The position numbers were made by a program, and so were the translations under genes. The notes beneath the pieces were generated by a model, which ran no database searches, was not told where the DNA came from, and was given only the letters and a program-made list of their open reading frames with translations. A stretch of 64,000 bases of DNA from Oscillospiraceae bacterium (GTDB lineage: Bacteria > Bacillota > Clostridia > Oscillospirales > Ruminococcaceae), in assembly GCA_030533325.1 (NCBI GenBank), contig JAUNJJ010000007.1, forward strand, positions 1 through 64,000. Reading direction: 5' to 3'. Shown here piece after piece: positions 33,642 to 42,005 of this stretch; the stretch's first letter is position 1, and each line of letters begins with the position of its first letter.

Positions 33642-34583
33642 TCAGAACAAATTATTTTTAAAAAATATAAGGGCTATCATAAGACTTAATAGTATTGCAA
33701 AAATAATAACCAGAGCAAACCCGTAAGGATTCTGTGAAAGCGGCATGCTCTGCGGGCTGAGGTTCATCCCGTAAGCGCTGAATATCATCGTCGGGATTGA
33801 AAGAACGATTGTGATTGTAGCAAGGAGCTTCATGATGATATTCAGATTGTTGTTGATAATAGAGGCAAATGCATCAGTCATACCACTGAGGATTCCGGAA
33901 TAGATGTTTGACATCTCGATGGCCTGTTTGTTTTCGATAATAACATCTTCAAGGAGATCCTGATCCTCCGGATATTTTTTAATGGCCTCTGTCTTAAGAA
34001 GTTTTTCAAGAACCATTTCGTTTGAACGGAGGGATGTCGTAAAGTACATAAGGCTCTTTTCGAGTTCGAGCATCTCGATGAGCTCCTTGTTTTTGGTTGA
34101 CTTGTGCATGTTTGTTTCTATCTGCTCGCTCTGCCTGTTTATGTTTCTGAGGTACTGAAGAAAGAGTGAGGCGTTTTTGTAGAGAATCTGAAGAACAAAT
34201 CTGGTTTTCATATGAGTGTGGAAGTTTCTGATTTTTGACTCGGCAAAAGCCTTGTGAACTTCCGTCGTTTCCAGACAGACTGTGATTATTGTTTTGCGTG
34301 CAAGGATAATTGACATAGGTATGGTAACATAGTACTGTTTTTCGTTTCGTACTTCAATAATAGGAACGTCAACGATAATCATAGTATAGTTGTCCTCAAG
34401 CTGAATACGCGAACGTTCCTCGTCATCGAGTGCTGCCCGGATATCGTCAGTTTCGATACCGTGCTGCTGTGCTACCTGAATAAGTTCTGTTTCTGAAGGT
34501 GCTACCATTGAAATCCAGCAGTCTTCCTCCCATGTATCGATGGTACTTATTTTTCCGTCGTTTGTTTTGTAAATCTGAATCAT
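33642..34583 (-). CDS. corA: CorA family divalent-cation (Mg2+) channel
   Basis: 313 residues. A long cytoplasmic N-terminal domain, then two membrane helices at the very C-terminus. The selectivity motif GMN is present in FSAYGMNLSPQS, followed by the second helix and a short basic end. Imports Mg2+ (possibly Co2+ or Ni2+) as a pentamer gated by cytoplasmic Mg2+. Its mRNA has a leader of about 165 nt with a 13-codon reading frame and a 10-bp hairpin, suggesting Mg2+-responsive control. The ribosome site AGGAAG is unusually far (about 13 nt) from the ATG, with T8 between. Confidence 0.92.
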   Translation of the reverse strand: MIQIYKTNDGKISTIDTWEEDCWISMVAPSETELIQVAQQHGIETDDIRAALDDEERSRIQLEDNYTMIIVDVPIIEVRNEKQYYVTIPMSIILARKTIITVCLETTEVHKAFAESKIRNFHTHMKTRFVLQILYKNASLFLQYLRNINRQSEQIETNMHKSTKNKELIEMLELEKSLMYFTTSLRSNEMVLEKLLKTEAIKKYPEDQDLLEDVIIENKQAIEMSNIYSGILSGMTDAFASIINNNLNIIMKLLATITIVLSIPTMIFSAYGMNLSPQSMPLSQNPYGFALVIIFAILLSLMIALIFFKNNLF

Positions 34584-34607
34584 AAAAAAAATTATACTTC
34601 CTTTCCG

Positions 34608-34653
34608 GTCCGTTCAGAGATGACCGAAAAGGGTGGGAAATATCTGAACGGAT
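34608..34653 (-). promoter_or_regulatory. Leader hairpin between the corA leader peptide and corA
   Basis: Minus strand TCCGTTCAGA (34652-34643) pairs perfectly with TCTGAACGGA (34618-34609), with one further G-U pair. The 5' arm begins at the first base after the leader-peptide stop codon; the 3' arm ends 2-3 nt before the GGAAAGGAAG ribosome site of corA. A ribosome stopped on or short of the leader stop would change whether this stem forms. Confidence 0.65.
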
Positions 34654-34694
34654 CAAAATTTTAAAATGTAATTGTGCCCAGGATCGCCGTCCAT
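34653..34694 (-). CDS. 13-residue leader peptide upstream of corA
   Basis: MDGDPGHNYILKF followed by TGA. AGAAGG lies 8-12 nt before the ATG, as good a ribosome site as that of corA. It is inside the predicted corA leader, 70 nt before the corA start. The N-terminal Asp-Gly-Asp-Pro stretch is of the acidic/proline type that destabilises translating ribosomes at low Mg2+, as known for the MgtL leader of Salmonella mgtA. Homology to MgtL is not implied; it is the position and composition that match. Confidence 0.6.
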   Translation of the reverse strand: MDGDPGHNYILKF

Positions 34695-34757
34695 TAATTT
34701 TTCACCTTCTTAATATAATTTGATTTATCTCAGAAGAATTCGAATAAATCCATTCTT

Positions 34758-34786
34758 ATTTTATCATATATGGCATGATTTTGCAA
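34758..34786 (-). promoter_or_regulatory. Promoter of corA with a long leader
   Basis: Minus strand TTGCAA (34786-34781), 17 nt, TAAAAT (34763-34758). Predicted start near 34750, so the leader is about 165 nt and contains the 13-codon frame and the hairpin. Confidence 0.7.
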
Positions 34787-34809
34787 GAAATTTTTTCGCT
34801 GATTTAAGA

Positions 34810-35265
34810 TTAAGGATTAATGATTATTTCTGTGTTTTCGCCGAGTTCTTCTCTCAGAATTTTTTCTGCGGCTGTTGGGTTATCAGTACAGACTGAGACG
34901 GAAAGAAGATTTACTGTTCCGTTGCTTTCTACCTGTACATCTGCGGTGATTTCAGTGAAGTTCAGTCCGAGGGAATGAAATTTTTCTCTCAGGGAGTATT
35001 CTGTGTTTTTTCTGATTCGTTCCTCCATTTCTTCGTCAAACTTTCGCTCTATATTTTCATAGCCTTCATTCATCGAAATTTCATTTACAGAAATATTTTC
35101 AAAATCAATTCCGCGGAACGCAGATAATGTAACCATGATAAAAAAGGCAGAAAAAATAAGTTTTATCTGGGATGAAAATTTTTCTTCGGAGATCAGTGTA
35201 CCTGCTGCACATATTATCAGTCCGGCAACACATCCGTTAAATGCTGCTGTTTTTATCATTTCCAT
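34810..35265 (-). CDS. spoIIIAF: Stage III sporulation protein AF-like
   Basis: 151 residues. Two hydrophobic helices at the N-terminus (residues ~8-22 and ~32-48) followed by a soluble domain: the SpoIIIAF layout. Sequence is weakly conserved, and the call rests on position directly after spoIIIAE (2 nt) and on topology. In B. subtilis the SpoIIIA proteins form the mother-cell side of the channel linking mother cell and forespore. Here it is the last gene; AG and AH do not follow. Confidence 0.75.
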   Translation of the reverse strand: MEMIKTAAFNGCVAGLIICAAGTLISEEKFSSQIKLIFSAFFIMVTLSAFRGIDFENISVNEISMNEGYENIERKFDEEMEERIRKNTEYSLREKFHSLGLNFTEITADVQVESNGTVNLLSVSVCTDNPTAAEKILREELGENTEIIINP

Positions 35266-35267
35266 GG

Positions 35268-36383
35268 CTATTCTCCTGTATACGAACGCATAACAACTGC
35301 TGCCGATGTCAGAAGCAGTACAATAAATACTGTTACCGTTCCGAGCATCAGACCATAGATTACTGAAATGTCCGAAAAAAGTTTTTTCAGACGCTGACAG
35401 CCGAATATATCTGATATAATCCCTGCACTCTCCATGACAAACATATAAAGAAGCAGTCTTATAACAGGGGCTGCAGCCATAACAATTATTACTGCGATTC
35501 CGGTGCTCCCCACTCCGGTTCTGAGAACACCTACGCTTCCGCGTACCGAAGAATAAGCATCTGAAACAGCCTTTCCCACTACCGGTACAAGATTGGAGAC
35601 AAGGTACTTTCCCGTTTTGACTGTTAAACTGTCGGCTGCTGCACCAACTGTATTTCTCAGTGCAAGGAGTCCGGAAAAAATGGTCATGGTAAGTCCGAGA
35701 AGAACAGTTACTGTCTTTTTTATTCCCCTTATGATTCCGTCAAGGGAAAGTCCGGGGTTTACTGCGTCCACAATACTTATGGAAAAACAAACAGAAAGAA
35801 ACGGTACAAAAACAGAAGAGGATATCTGGGCAAAAATTTCACATATACCGGCTGTAAGAAGCTGATAGCTGGTGGCAGAAGTTACATTTCCCTGTGCTGC
35901 CATCACTCCGGACATAACCGGGACAAATGAAAGCATAAACATACTCCCGTCAGAAATCAGCGTACATGCTTCATCAATACTTTTCCCTGCTGTTTCAGAA
36001 ATAACCGATACTGAAACCAGAACTGAGATCATCTGAGCTGTATTCTGTCCGCATATTTTTCTGCCGGAAAGATACATTCCTGAAGAAAGAGAACTTAGAA
36101 GTATAACTGAAAAAAGAATTATAAAAAGTCTGAAAGGTGCTGATATTTCACTGCATATTTTTCCTGACACCCATCTGAAAAAGCCTTTTATATCACTTTT
36201 AATCAGATTTTCCGCATTATCAACACCGATGTTATTTTCAGAAACCAGTCCGCCTGAACTTTCATCCAGTATTTCATTTATCTGCTCTGTCTCTGAAGAA
36301 AAATCCTCCTCTGCAGACAAAGTACAGACCGGTAGTGTAAAAAACATAATCAGAACCATTATAAATACTGCTGATATTTTCAT
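35268..36383 (-). CDS. spoIIIAE: Stage III sporulation protein AE
   Basis: 371 residues from the ATG at 36383 (AGGACG about 6 nt upstream); the open frame reaches further upstream into spoIIIAD without a ribosome site. Signal peptide (residues 1-24), then multiple membrane helices with conserved NLVPVVGKAVSDAYSSVRG, SLDGIIRGIKKT and GMYLSGRK. A polytopic component of the SpoIIIA-SpoIIQ channel. Between AD (19 nt) and AF (2 nt). Confidence 0.88.
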   Translation of the reverse strand: MKISAVFIMVLIMFFTLPVCTLSAEEDFSSETEQINEILDESSGGLVSENNIGVDNAENLIKSDIKGFFRWVSGKICSEISAPFRLFIILFSVILLSSLSSGMYLSGRKICGQNTAQMISVLVSVSVISETAGKSIDEACTLISDGSMFMLSFVPVMSGVMAAQGNVTSATSYQLLTAGICEIFAQISSSVFVPFLSVCFSISIVDAVNPGLSLDGIIRGIKKTVTVLLGLTMTIFSGLLALRNTVGAAADSLTVKTGKYLVSNLVPVVGKAVSDAYSSVRGSVGVLRTGVGSTGIAVIIVMAAAPVIRLLLYMFVMESAGIISDIFGCQRLKKLFSDISVIYGLMLGTVTVFIVLLLTSAAVVMRSYTGE

Positions 36384-36402
36384 TTTACGTCCTGCCTTTT
36401 TA

Positions 36403-36795
36403 TTATGAAGTGTATTTCTGAACAACAGATACAATATCCTCCAGCAGCGGAAGGGAAACAATGAGAAGTGCTGCTCTGCCTGATATTTCCGCAGCTGTGG
36501 ATATTGCACTTTCACCGCAGTCTTTGCATATATCACAGGCAAACTGGGTTATATAGCATATTCCGGCTGTTTTAAAGAGAATCATCATATATTTTTCATT
36601 AACTCCGCATGAAGTACAGAGAGTATTTATAAATCCGAAAACGGGTGTAAGTCTGACTGCAACAAATGAAAGAATAACTGCACATACAGCTGCTGAAAGC
36701 ATAAATGCCTGTTCCTTATTATATTTACCAATCAGCTTGCACATTACCGAAGCGATGATACAGAGTGACATTATTGTTCCGATTCGTTCTACCAT
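36403..36795 (-). CDS. spoIIIAD: Stage III sporulation protein AD
   Basis: 130 residues, four hydrophobic segments; NKEQAFMLSAAVCAVIL, LFKTAGICYITQFACDICKD and AISGRAALLIVSLPLL-type text (AEISGRAALLIVSLPLL) are characteristic of the AC/AD family. The start overlaps the spoIIIAC stop by 7 nt. A membrane part of the SpoIIIA complex, paralogous in part to AC. Confidence 0.88.
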   Translation of the reverse strand: MVERIGTIMSLCIIASVMCKLIGKYNKEQAFMLSAAVCAVILSFVAVRLTPVFGFINTLCTSCGVNEKYMMILFKTAGICYITQFACDICKDCGESAISTAAEISGRAALLIVSLPLLEDIVSVVQKYTS

Positions 36796-36986
36796 ATTCC
36801 AAACACACTTTTGACTGTTTCAAAGAGATCAGCTATTTCATTTACTATCATCATAAGTACAACAATCAGACCTGCAAGCGTTGTCAGCATGGCCTGTTCA
36901 TCACGTTCGGCACGTTTAAGTACAAGGTTGAGTACAGAGACAATAATTCCGATTCCGGCTATTCTGAAAATAAGGTCAATCTCCAT
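36789..36986 (-). CDS. spoIIIAC: Stage III sporulation protein AC
   Basis: 65 residues with two membrane helices; DLIFRIAGIGIIVSVLNLVL and KRAERDEQAMLTTLAGLI match SpoIIIAC well. The usual length for the family. Lies 15 nt after spoIIIAB and overlaps spoIIIAD. Confidence 0.9.
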   Translation of the reverse strand: MEIDLIFRIAGIGIIVSVLNLVLKRAERDEQAMLTTLAGLIVVLMMIVNEIADLFETVKSVFGIW

Positions 36987-37001
36987 GATTTATCATTCCT
37001 T

Positions 37002-37508
37002 TCAGATTAACAGTACAGATACCATGGCACCGGTTAAAATGCCCAGTGATGTAAATAGTTTTCGTTTGTTCATGAAATCTTCGGCGTTTAGTTTAATCTG
37101 TTCACTTATACTGTCTGAATGAAGTTTCAGCATATTCAGCTGGTCTTTCCTGCCGCTTTTTCCAAGAGAAGAACCAAGCATGATAAGCCTCTCTCTTTCA
37201 CTTTCTCCTATAACACTATCTTCATAAATTGCTTTTTTCCATGACTTTTCAAAAGATTGTCCGTTTTCATAATAAGTTTCTGCCCTTTCAATAAATGAAA
37301 GTTTATTCAGAGTTTCATCTTCTGCTAAAACTTTTAAAATATCACACACATGAGCCGAACTATATTCAATCAGAGATGAAATCCGGTTAATCATATGCAG
37401 AATTATTCTCAGTGATTCTTCCCTCTGCTTTATTTTTTCCGACATTCTGAAACCGGCTGCTGAAAATGTAATCATAATAATAACAGTACCAATAAGTTTT
37501 ACTGACAT
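37002..37508 (-). CDS. spoIIIAB: Stage III sporulation protein AB
   Basis: 168 residues. N-terminal membrane helix, then a helical domain homologous to the GspF/T2SS cytoplasmic fold, then a C-terminal helix (LFTSLGILTGAMVSVLLI). The family segment MLGSSLGKSGRKDQLNMLKL is clear. The start overlaps the spoIIIAA end by 10 nt. In the channel model it works with the AA ATPase. Confidence 0.9.
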   Translation of the reverse strand: MSVKLIGTVIIMITFSAAGFRMSEKIKQREESLRIILHMINRISSLIEYSSAHVCDILKVLAEDETLNKLSFIERAETYYENGQSFEKSWKKAIYEDSVIGESERERLIMLGSSLGKSGRKDQLNMLKLHSDSISEQIKLNAEDFMNKRKLFTSLGILTGAMVSVLLI

Positions 37509-38428
37509 ATACTTTTTCCGGCAAATTCATCGCAGCTTATAACAAACGGTCTTCTCGTTTCAGAATCTATAAAAACAATAAATCTGAACATACCCATATC
37601 AATAAGTTCTGTAATATTTCTCCTGCGTGAAAGTTCATTCAGTGAACCCGCATGAACTGATGCAATAATGCTCACACCTGTACAGATAGCACTTTTCAGA
37701 ACACTTATATCATTTTCGTTTCCTATTTCGTCGCAGATTACAATATCAGGAGACATTACTCTTACAGCAGTTTCAATTGCTTTTTCTTTCGGATATCCGG
37801 TAAATACATCACAGCACGGACCGATATCGTTCTGTGCCTCACCCCTGTAAGAAGCAGCAATCTCATTTCGCTCGTCAATTATGGATATACGGTATCTCTC
37901 TGACAGATTTCTGCAGAGATCACGAAGCAGAGTTGTTTTACCGCACGACGGCGCACCTGCAGCAAGTACTCCGCACGGACAAAAATCCCTTATCCTTCTG
38001 AAAACCTCATCTGAACATCCCATAATCTGTCTTGCTATTCTGAAGTTCAGACTGCTTATATCATTTACCGTCTGAACCTTTCCGTCCGAAACCATAGCAA
38101 GTCCGCAGATTCCAACACGATGTCCGCCGCTCAGAGTAATAAATCCTTCTTTTATTTCATTTTCGAAACTGTAAACTGACCTGTCGCAAATCTCACTGAA
38201 GCTGTATTCAATATCAGTTTTTCCGCAGATAACTGCACCTGAATTTCCGGACATTATTTCACCGTTAATCCCAAGATATTTTGTCCCGAAGTTTCCCCTC
38301 AGTGCAACCGGTGAATTTACACAAAGTCTGATTTCACTTACAGACGGATTGTCCGTTATTTTTCCTCTGTAAAGTGCTTCACTGATTTTCCCGGAAAAAT
38401 ACCTGTACAGCTCATTTCTTCCTTTCAT
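37499..38428 (-). CDS. spoIIIAA: Stage III sporulation protein AA, secretion-type ATPase
   Basis: 309 residues from the ATG at 38428, which lies 10 nt after GAAGGG; an ATG three codons earlier is too close to that site. Walker A is AAGAPSCGKTTLLRD near residue 150; Walker B and the acidic box are in DIVICDEIGNENDI; ISIIDERNEIA is the family's Asp-box. GGHRVGICG and FRIARQ are typical for SpoIIIAA. The ATPase that may power the mother-cell to forespore channel. First gene of the operon. Confidence 0.93.
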   Translation of the reverse strand: MKGRNELYRYFSGKISEALYRGKITDNPSVSEIRLCVNSPVALRGNFGTKYLGINGEIMSGNSGAVICGKTDIEYSFSEICDRSVYSFENEIKEGFITLSGGHRVGICGLAMVSDGKVQTVNDISSLNFRIARQIMGCSDEVFRRIRDFCPCGVLAAGAPSCGKTTLLRDLCRNLSERYRISIIDERNEIAASYRGEAQNDIGPCCDVFTGYPKEKAIETAVRVMSPDIVICDEIGNENDISVLKSAICTGVSIIASVHAGSLNELSRRRNITELIDMGMFRFIVFIDSETRRPFVISCDEFAGKSICQ

Positions 38429-38440
38429 TTTCAACATTCC

Positions 38441-38488
38441 CTTCGTTTTATTGCTGATAGTAAATACTATGTAAAACGAAGTTTTTTT
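38441..38488. promoter_or_regulatory. Hairpin over the spoIIIAA ribosome site (terminator-like on the plus strand)
   Basis: CTTCGTTTTA (38441-38450) pairs perfectly with TAAAACGAAG (38472-38481); TTTTTTT follows on the plus strand. On the minus strand the 3' arm abuts and partly contains the GAAGGG ribosome site of spoIIIAA, so it could hide the site. No gene ends here on the plus strand. Confidence 0.45.
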
Positions 38489-38493
38489 AGAAC

Positions 38494-38522
38494 AAAAAAA
38501 CTCCCGCTGAAAAACGGGAGTT
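38494..38522 (-). terminator. Terminator after hemW
   Basis: Stem AACTCCCG / CGGGAGTT, 8-nt loop, seven T on the minus strand. Confidence 0.9.
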
Positions 38523-38528
38523 AATGAT

Positions 38529-39629
38529 TCAGAAATCTGCTAAAATCTCTGATATAAGCTGATTTGACACAAGAAATCCTTCCGGTGTAAATCTCAGCAC
38601 ATTATTATTTATTTCTGTAAGTCCGGTACCGTCAAATACTGACGCTCTTTTCAGAACCGCAGGAGCTTCTTCCGGATATTTATTAAGATCAAGTCCCTCC
38701 GAAAGCCGAAGGGCGAGCATGGCTTTTTCAAAAAAAGTTCCGGGCTCATATTCGTTTATACATTCGTTCTGTTTTTCAGACTGAATAAAATCACTGAGGT
38801 TACGGGGAACCTCAAAACGTCTTCCACCGAAAAATGAATGTGCCGAAGGTCCTATGCCGATATATTCCTCACAGTGCCAGTACTTAAGATTGTGCCTGCT
38901 CTCAAAACCGGGCATTGAGAAATTTGAAATCTCATACTGAGCATATCCCCTTTCCGCAAGAGTCCTGACAGCAAGAAGATACAAATCAGCACTTTCATCG
39001 TCATCAGGAATCAGTTCCGAAATACCGCTTCTGCTGTAAGGTGTACCCGGCTCTATCTTCAGCATGTATGAGGAAATGTGCTGAACGCCGAGACCGGCAA
39101 GTGAATTAACCGAATTCACAAGACTCTCCGCATTCTGCCCTTTTACACCAATCATAAGGTCAGCAGAAATATTCGTAAATCCAGCTCTGAAACCGTCATT
39201 TACAACTTCAGCAGCCTCACGAAATGTGTGAATCCTGCCAAGGTCAGAGAGTTCACTGTCAGAAGCAGACTGAATACCCACAGAAATTCTGTTGATTCCT
39301 GCACATCTGAATGAGTTTAATTTTTCGGAGTTTGCTGTACCCGGATTAACCTCCATGGTTATCTCCACGTCAGAAGACAAATGCCTGCCGGCAGTTTCAA
39401 GCACTCTGCCGAAAAATGAACTGTCCATAAGCGACGGAGTTCCTCCGCCGAAATAGACAGTATCAAAAACTATATCAGAATATTCTGAAGTATATCTGTT
39501 TATATTTCTTATAACGGCTCCCGTATAACTTTCATATAAGTCATTTTCAGAAGCCGGTACAGAGTAAAAATCACAGTAAGGACATTTTCTCACGCAGAAC
39601 GGCACATGAATATACAGCCCTGTGCTCAT
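38529..39629 (-). CDS. hemW: HemW-type radical SAM protein (coproporphyrinogen oxidase-like)
   Basis: 366 residues. The radical-SAM cluster motif is HVPFCVRKCPYCDFYS (CxxxCxxC) at residues ~8-22; YFGGGTPSLMD and NPGTANSEKLNSF follow as in the HemN/HemW family. RISVGIQSASDSEL and the C-terminal HemN_C domain are present. HemW inserts or chaperones heme and, unlike HemN, has not been shown to oxidise coproporphyrinogen. The usual neighbour lepA is upstream, separated by one small gene. ATGA overlap with that gene. Confidence 0.9.
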   Translation of the reverse strand: MSTGLYIHVPFCVRKCPYCDFYSVPASENDLYESYTGAVIRNINRYTSEYSDIVFDTVYFGGGTPSLMDSSFFGRVLETAGRHLSSDVEITMEVNPGTANSEKLNSFRCAGINRISVGIQSASDSELSDLGRIHTFREAAEVVNDGFRAGFTNISADLMIGVKGQNAESLVNSVNSLAGLGVQHISSYMLKIEPGTPYSRSGISELIPDDDESADLYLLAVRTLAERGYAQYEISNFSMPGFESRHNLKYWHCEEYIGIGPSAHSFFGGRRFEVPRNLSDFIQSEKQNECINEYEPGTFFEKAMLALRLSEGLDLNKYPEEAPAVLKRASVFDGTGLTEINNNVLRFTPEGFLVSNQLISEILADF

Positions 39630-39940
39630 CTGACATCACGTCTGTTGTTTTCAGTAAGCGGAAAGAACAGACCGTTTGCAATTTTACAGATTAAAAATGC
39701 TCCGGCAAGCACGCAGAGACAAAGCTCTATGCTCGGACTTGCACTGTTGTAGTTTATTATTATAAAAATTAACGCAAGAGCCATCATAACCGTACTGAAA
39801 ATAGTTGATTTCATTCCGTGTACAGAGTGTTTACCACATTTCGGGCAGGCTGTACCTCTGGAAGCCATACCTCCGGTAAACATCTTGCTGAAAAATGAAT
39901 AACTGTCATTTTCACAGTAAGGACATTTGTATTTTTTCAT
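39626..39940 (-). CDS. Small zinc-ribbon protein with two membrane helices
   Basis: 104 residues from the ATG at 39940 (GGG about 7 nt upstream). Starts KKYKCPYCEND; a second CPKCGKHSVHG completes a four-Cys zinc ribbon at residues ~5-39. Two membrane helices follow (~45-62 and ~70-90). Not recognised as a named family. Coupled to hemW by a 4-nt overlap and lies 10 nt after lepA. Confidence 0.7.
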   Translation of the reverse strand: MKKYKCPYCENDSYSFFSKMFTGGMASRGTACPKCGKHSVHGMKSTIFSTVMMALALIFIIINYNSASPSIELCLCVLAGAFLICKIANGLFFPLTENNRRDVR

Positions 39941-39950
39941 CTCATCACCC

Positions 39951-41753
39951 TTATTCGTCAAGTTTGAGAACGCTCATAAATGCTTCCTGAGGAACCTCTA
40001 CCGTTCCAAGCTGACGCATTCTCTTCTTTCCTTCCTTCTGCTTTTCAAGGAGTTTCTTCTTTCTTGTAATATCACCGCCGTAGCACTTTGCAAGTACGTC
40101 CTTGCGCATTGCCTTGATTGTCTCACGGGCAATGATTTTTCCTCCGATAGCAGCCTGAACAGGTACTTCAAAAAGCTGTCTCGGAATGTTGTCCTTGAGC
40201 TTTTCAACCATTTTTCTTGCACGTGCATATGCATTGTCTGCGTGTACAATAAATGAAAGTGCATCGACATTGTCACCGTTGAGAAGAATATCAAGCTTAA
40301 CAAGCTTTGAAGGAGCATATCCGATGAGCTCGTAGTCAAACGAAGCATATCCCCTTGTCCTTGACTTGAGTGCATCAAAGAAATCATATACTATTTCATT
40401 CAGAGGAAGCTCATAGTGAATATTTACTCTTGTGTCATCAAGATAGTCCATGGTTTTGAAAGTTCCGCGGCGGTTCTGACAAAGTTCCATGATATTTCCG
40501 ACAAATTCGGACGGAGCAAGAATTTCCGCCTTAACCATAGGTTCTTCAGCTGACTGGATAACAGCAGCATCAGGATAGTTTGTAGGATTATCTATATATA
40601 CTGTTTCACCGCTTGTAAGATTGATTTTGAAAATAACCGAAGGAGCTGTTGTGATAAGATCAAGGTTGTATTCTCTTTCAAGTCTTTCCTGAATGATTTC
40701 CATGTGGAGAAGTCCAAGGAACCCGCATCTGAACCCAAATCCGAGAGCAACGGATGTTTCAGGTTCAAAAGTAAGTGAAGCATCATTAAGCTGAAGTTTT
40801 TCAAGTGCTTCTCTGAGATCCGAATATTTCGAACCGTCAGCAGGATAGATACCTGAGAATACCATAGGATTTACTTTTCTGTAGCCAGGAAGCGGTTCGC
40901 TGCACGGACGTTCGCAGTTTGTTACTGTATCACCAACCTGAGTATCTCCGATATTCTTGATCGAAGCAGCAATATAGCCAACCTCACCTGCTTCAAGAAA
41001 TCCTTTGTTGATATGATTTACAGCGTCCATAAAACCAGCTTCAACAACTGTGAATTCCGCGCCTGTAGCCATGAGTCTGATTCTGTCGCCAGTCTTTACA
41101 GTACCTTCCTTAACTCTGACATAAATTATTACACCCTTGTATGAGTCATAGTAACTGTCAAAGATAAGCGCACTGAGCGGAGCTTCCGGATCACCCTGCG
41201 GAGGCGGAACTTCCTTAACTATCTTTTCAAGTACAGCCTCGATATTTGTACCAAGCTTTGCTGAAATTCTCGGGGCATCCATAGCAGGAATGCCGATTAT
41301 GTTTTCAACCTCACCGCATACCCTCTCAGGATCAGCTGAAGGAAGGTCTATCTTGTTTACAACAGGGACGACCTCAAGATCATGTTCAATAGCAAGATAG
41401 GTATTTGCAAGAGTCTGAGCCTCTATACCCTGTGATGCGTCAACAACAAGAAGTGCACCTTCGCATGCTGCAAGCGATCTTGATACTTCATAGTTAAAGT
41501 CCACATGACCCGGAGTGTCAATAAGGTTGAATGTATACTCCTCACCATCTTCTGCCTTGTAAATGAGTCTTACAGCTCTTGCCTTGATAGTGATACCTCT
41601 TTCACGTTCAATATCCATATTATCAAGCAGCTGTTCTTCCATGTCTCTTTCTGCAACTGTCTGTGTTTTTTCAAGAATTCTGTCAGCAAGTGTTGATTTT
41701 CCGTGATCTATATGTGCTATAATACAAAAATTTCTGATTTTATTATTAGCCAA
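39951..41753 (-). CDS. lepA: Elongation factor 4
   Basis: 600 residues. A translational GTPase thought to back-translocate or help ribosome biogenesis. G1 [13 protein letters not shown]2 [11 protein letters not shown]3 DTPGHVDF, G4 NKIDLPSAD. The LepA-specific C-terminal domain is present ([46 protein letters not shown] segment near the end). Start is TTG at 41753 with GGAGGG 8 nt upstream. The length is usual. Confidence 0.96.
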   Translation of the reverse strand: MANNKIRNFCIIAHIDHGKSTLADRILEKTQTVAERDMEEQLLDNMDIERERGITIKARAVRLIYKAEDGEEYTFNLIDTPGHVDFNYEVSRSLAACEGALLVVDASQGIEAQTLANTYLAIEHDLEVVPVVNKIDLPSADPERVCGEVENIIGIPAMDAPRISAKLGTNIEAVLEKIVKEVPPPQGDPEAPLSALIFDSYYDSYKGVIIYVRVKEGTVKTGDRIRLMATGAEFTVVEAGFMDAVNHINKGFLEAGEVGYIAASIKNIGDTQVGDTVTNCERPCSEPLPGYRKVNPMVFSGIYPADGSKYSDLREALEKLQLNDASLTFEPETSVALGFGFRCGFLGLLHMEIIQERLEREYNLDLITTAPSVIFKINLTSGETVYIDNPTNYPDAAVIQSAEEPMVKAEILAPSEFVGNIMELCQNRRGTFKTMDYLDDTRVNIHYELPLNEIVYDFFDALKSRTRGYASFDYELIGYAPSKLVKLDILLNGDNVDALSFIVHADNAYARARKMVEKLKDNIPRQLFEVPVQAAIGGKIIARETIKAMRKDVLAKCYGGDITRKKKLLEKQKEGKKRMRQLGTVEVPQEAFMSVLKLDE

Positions 41754-41801
41754 AAAAATTCCCTCCGTTATATAATGAGTATAGCAAGATGTTTACAGTC
41801 T

Positions 41802-41830
41802 ATTATATCATATTATAACGAAAATTTCAA
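41802..41830 (-). promoter_or_regulatory. Promoter of the lepA-hemW operon
   Basis: Minus strand TTGAAA (41830-41825), 17 nt, TATAAT (41807-41802), about 48 nt before lepA. Confidence 0.75.
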
Positions 41831-41873
41831 TCCTTAAGAAAAACTGGTTTTCACTGCAGGCAGTAAAGAAATA

Positions 41874-41891
41874 GTTAAGATATGTTAAGAT
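41874..41891 (+). promoter_or_regulatory. Direct repeat upstream of the response regulator promoter
   Basis: GTTAAGAT occurs twice, 10 nt apart start to start, ending 13 nt before the -35. Tandem half-sites one helical turn apart are the usual binding pattern of OmpR/PhoB-type regulators, so autoregulation is possible. Confidence 0.45.
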
Positions 41892-41904
41892 TCAAATAAA
41901 TCTA

Positions 41905-41933
41905 TTGCAAATGTATTTAACATATGATATGAT
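41905..41933 (+). promoter_or_regulatory. Promoter of the response regulator gene
   Basis: TTGCAA (41905-41910), 17 nt, TATGAT (41928-41933). Confidence 0.55.
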
Positions 41934-42005
41934 TAAAATGTATAATGCGTTATAATATACTAAACTTACTAAACAAGAGAAAAAACCTGAAAGGAAATGA
42001 AAAAA

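Noticed and set aside
34608..34750. M-box (Mg2+) riboswitch ahead of corA
   Set aside because: The leader is too short and the M-box core motifs are not seen; only one main stem and a short reading frame are present.
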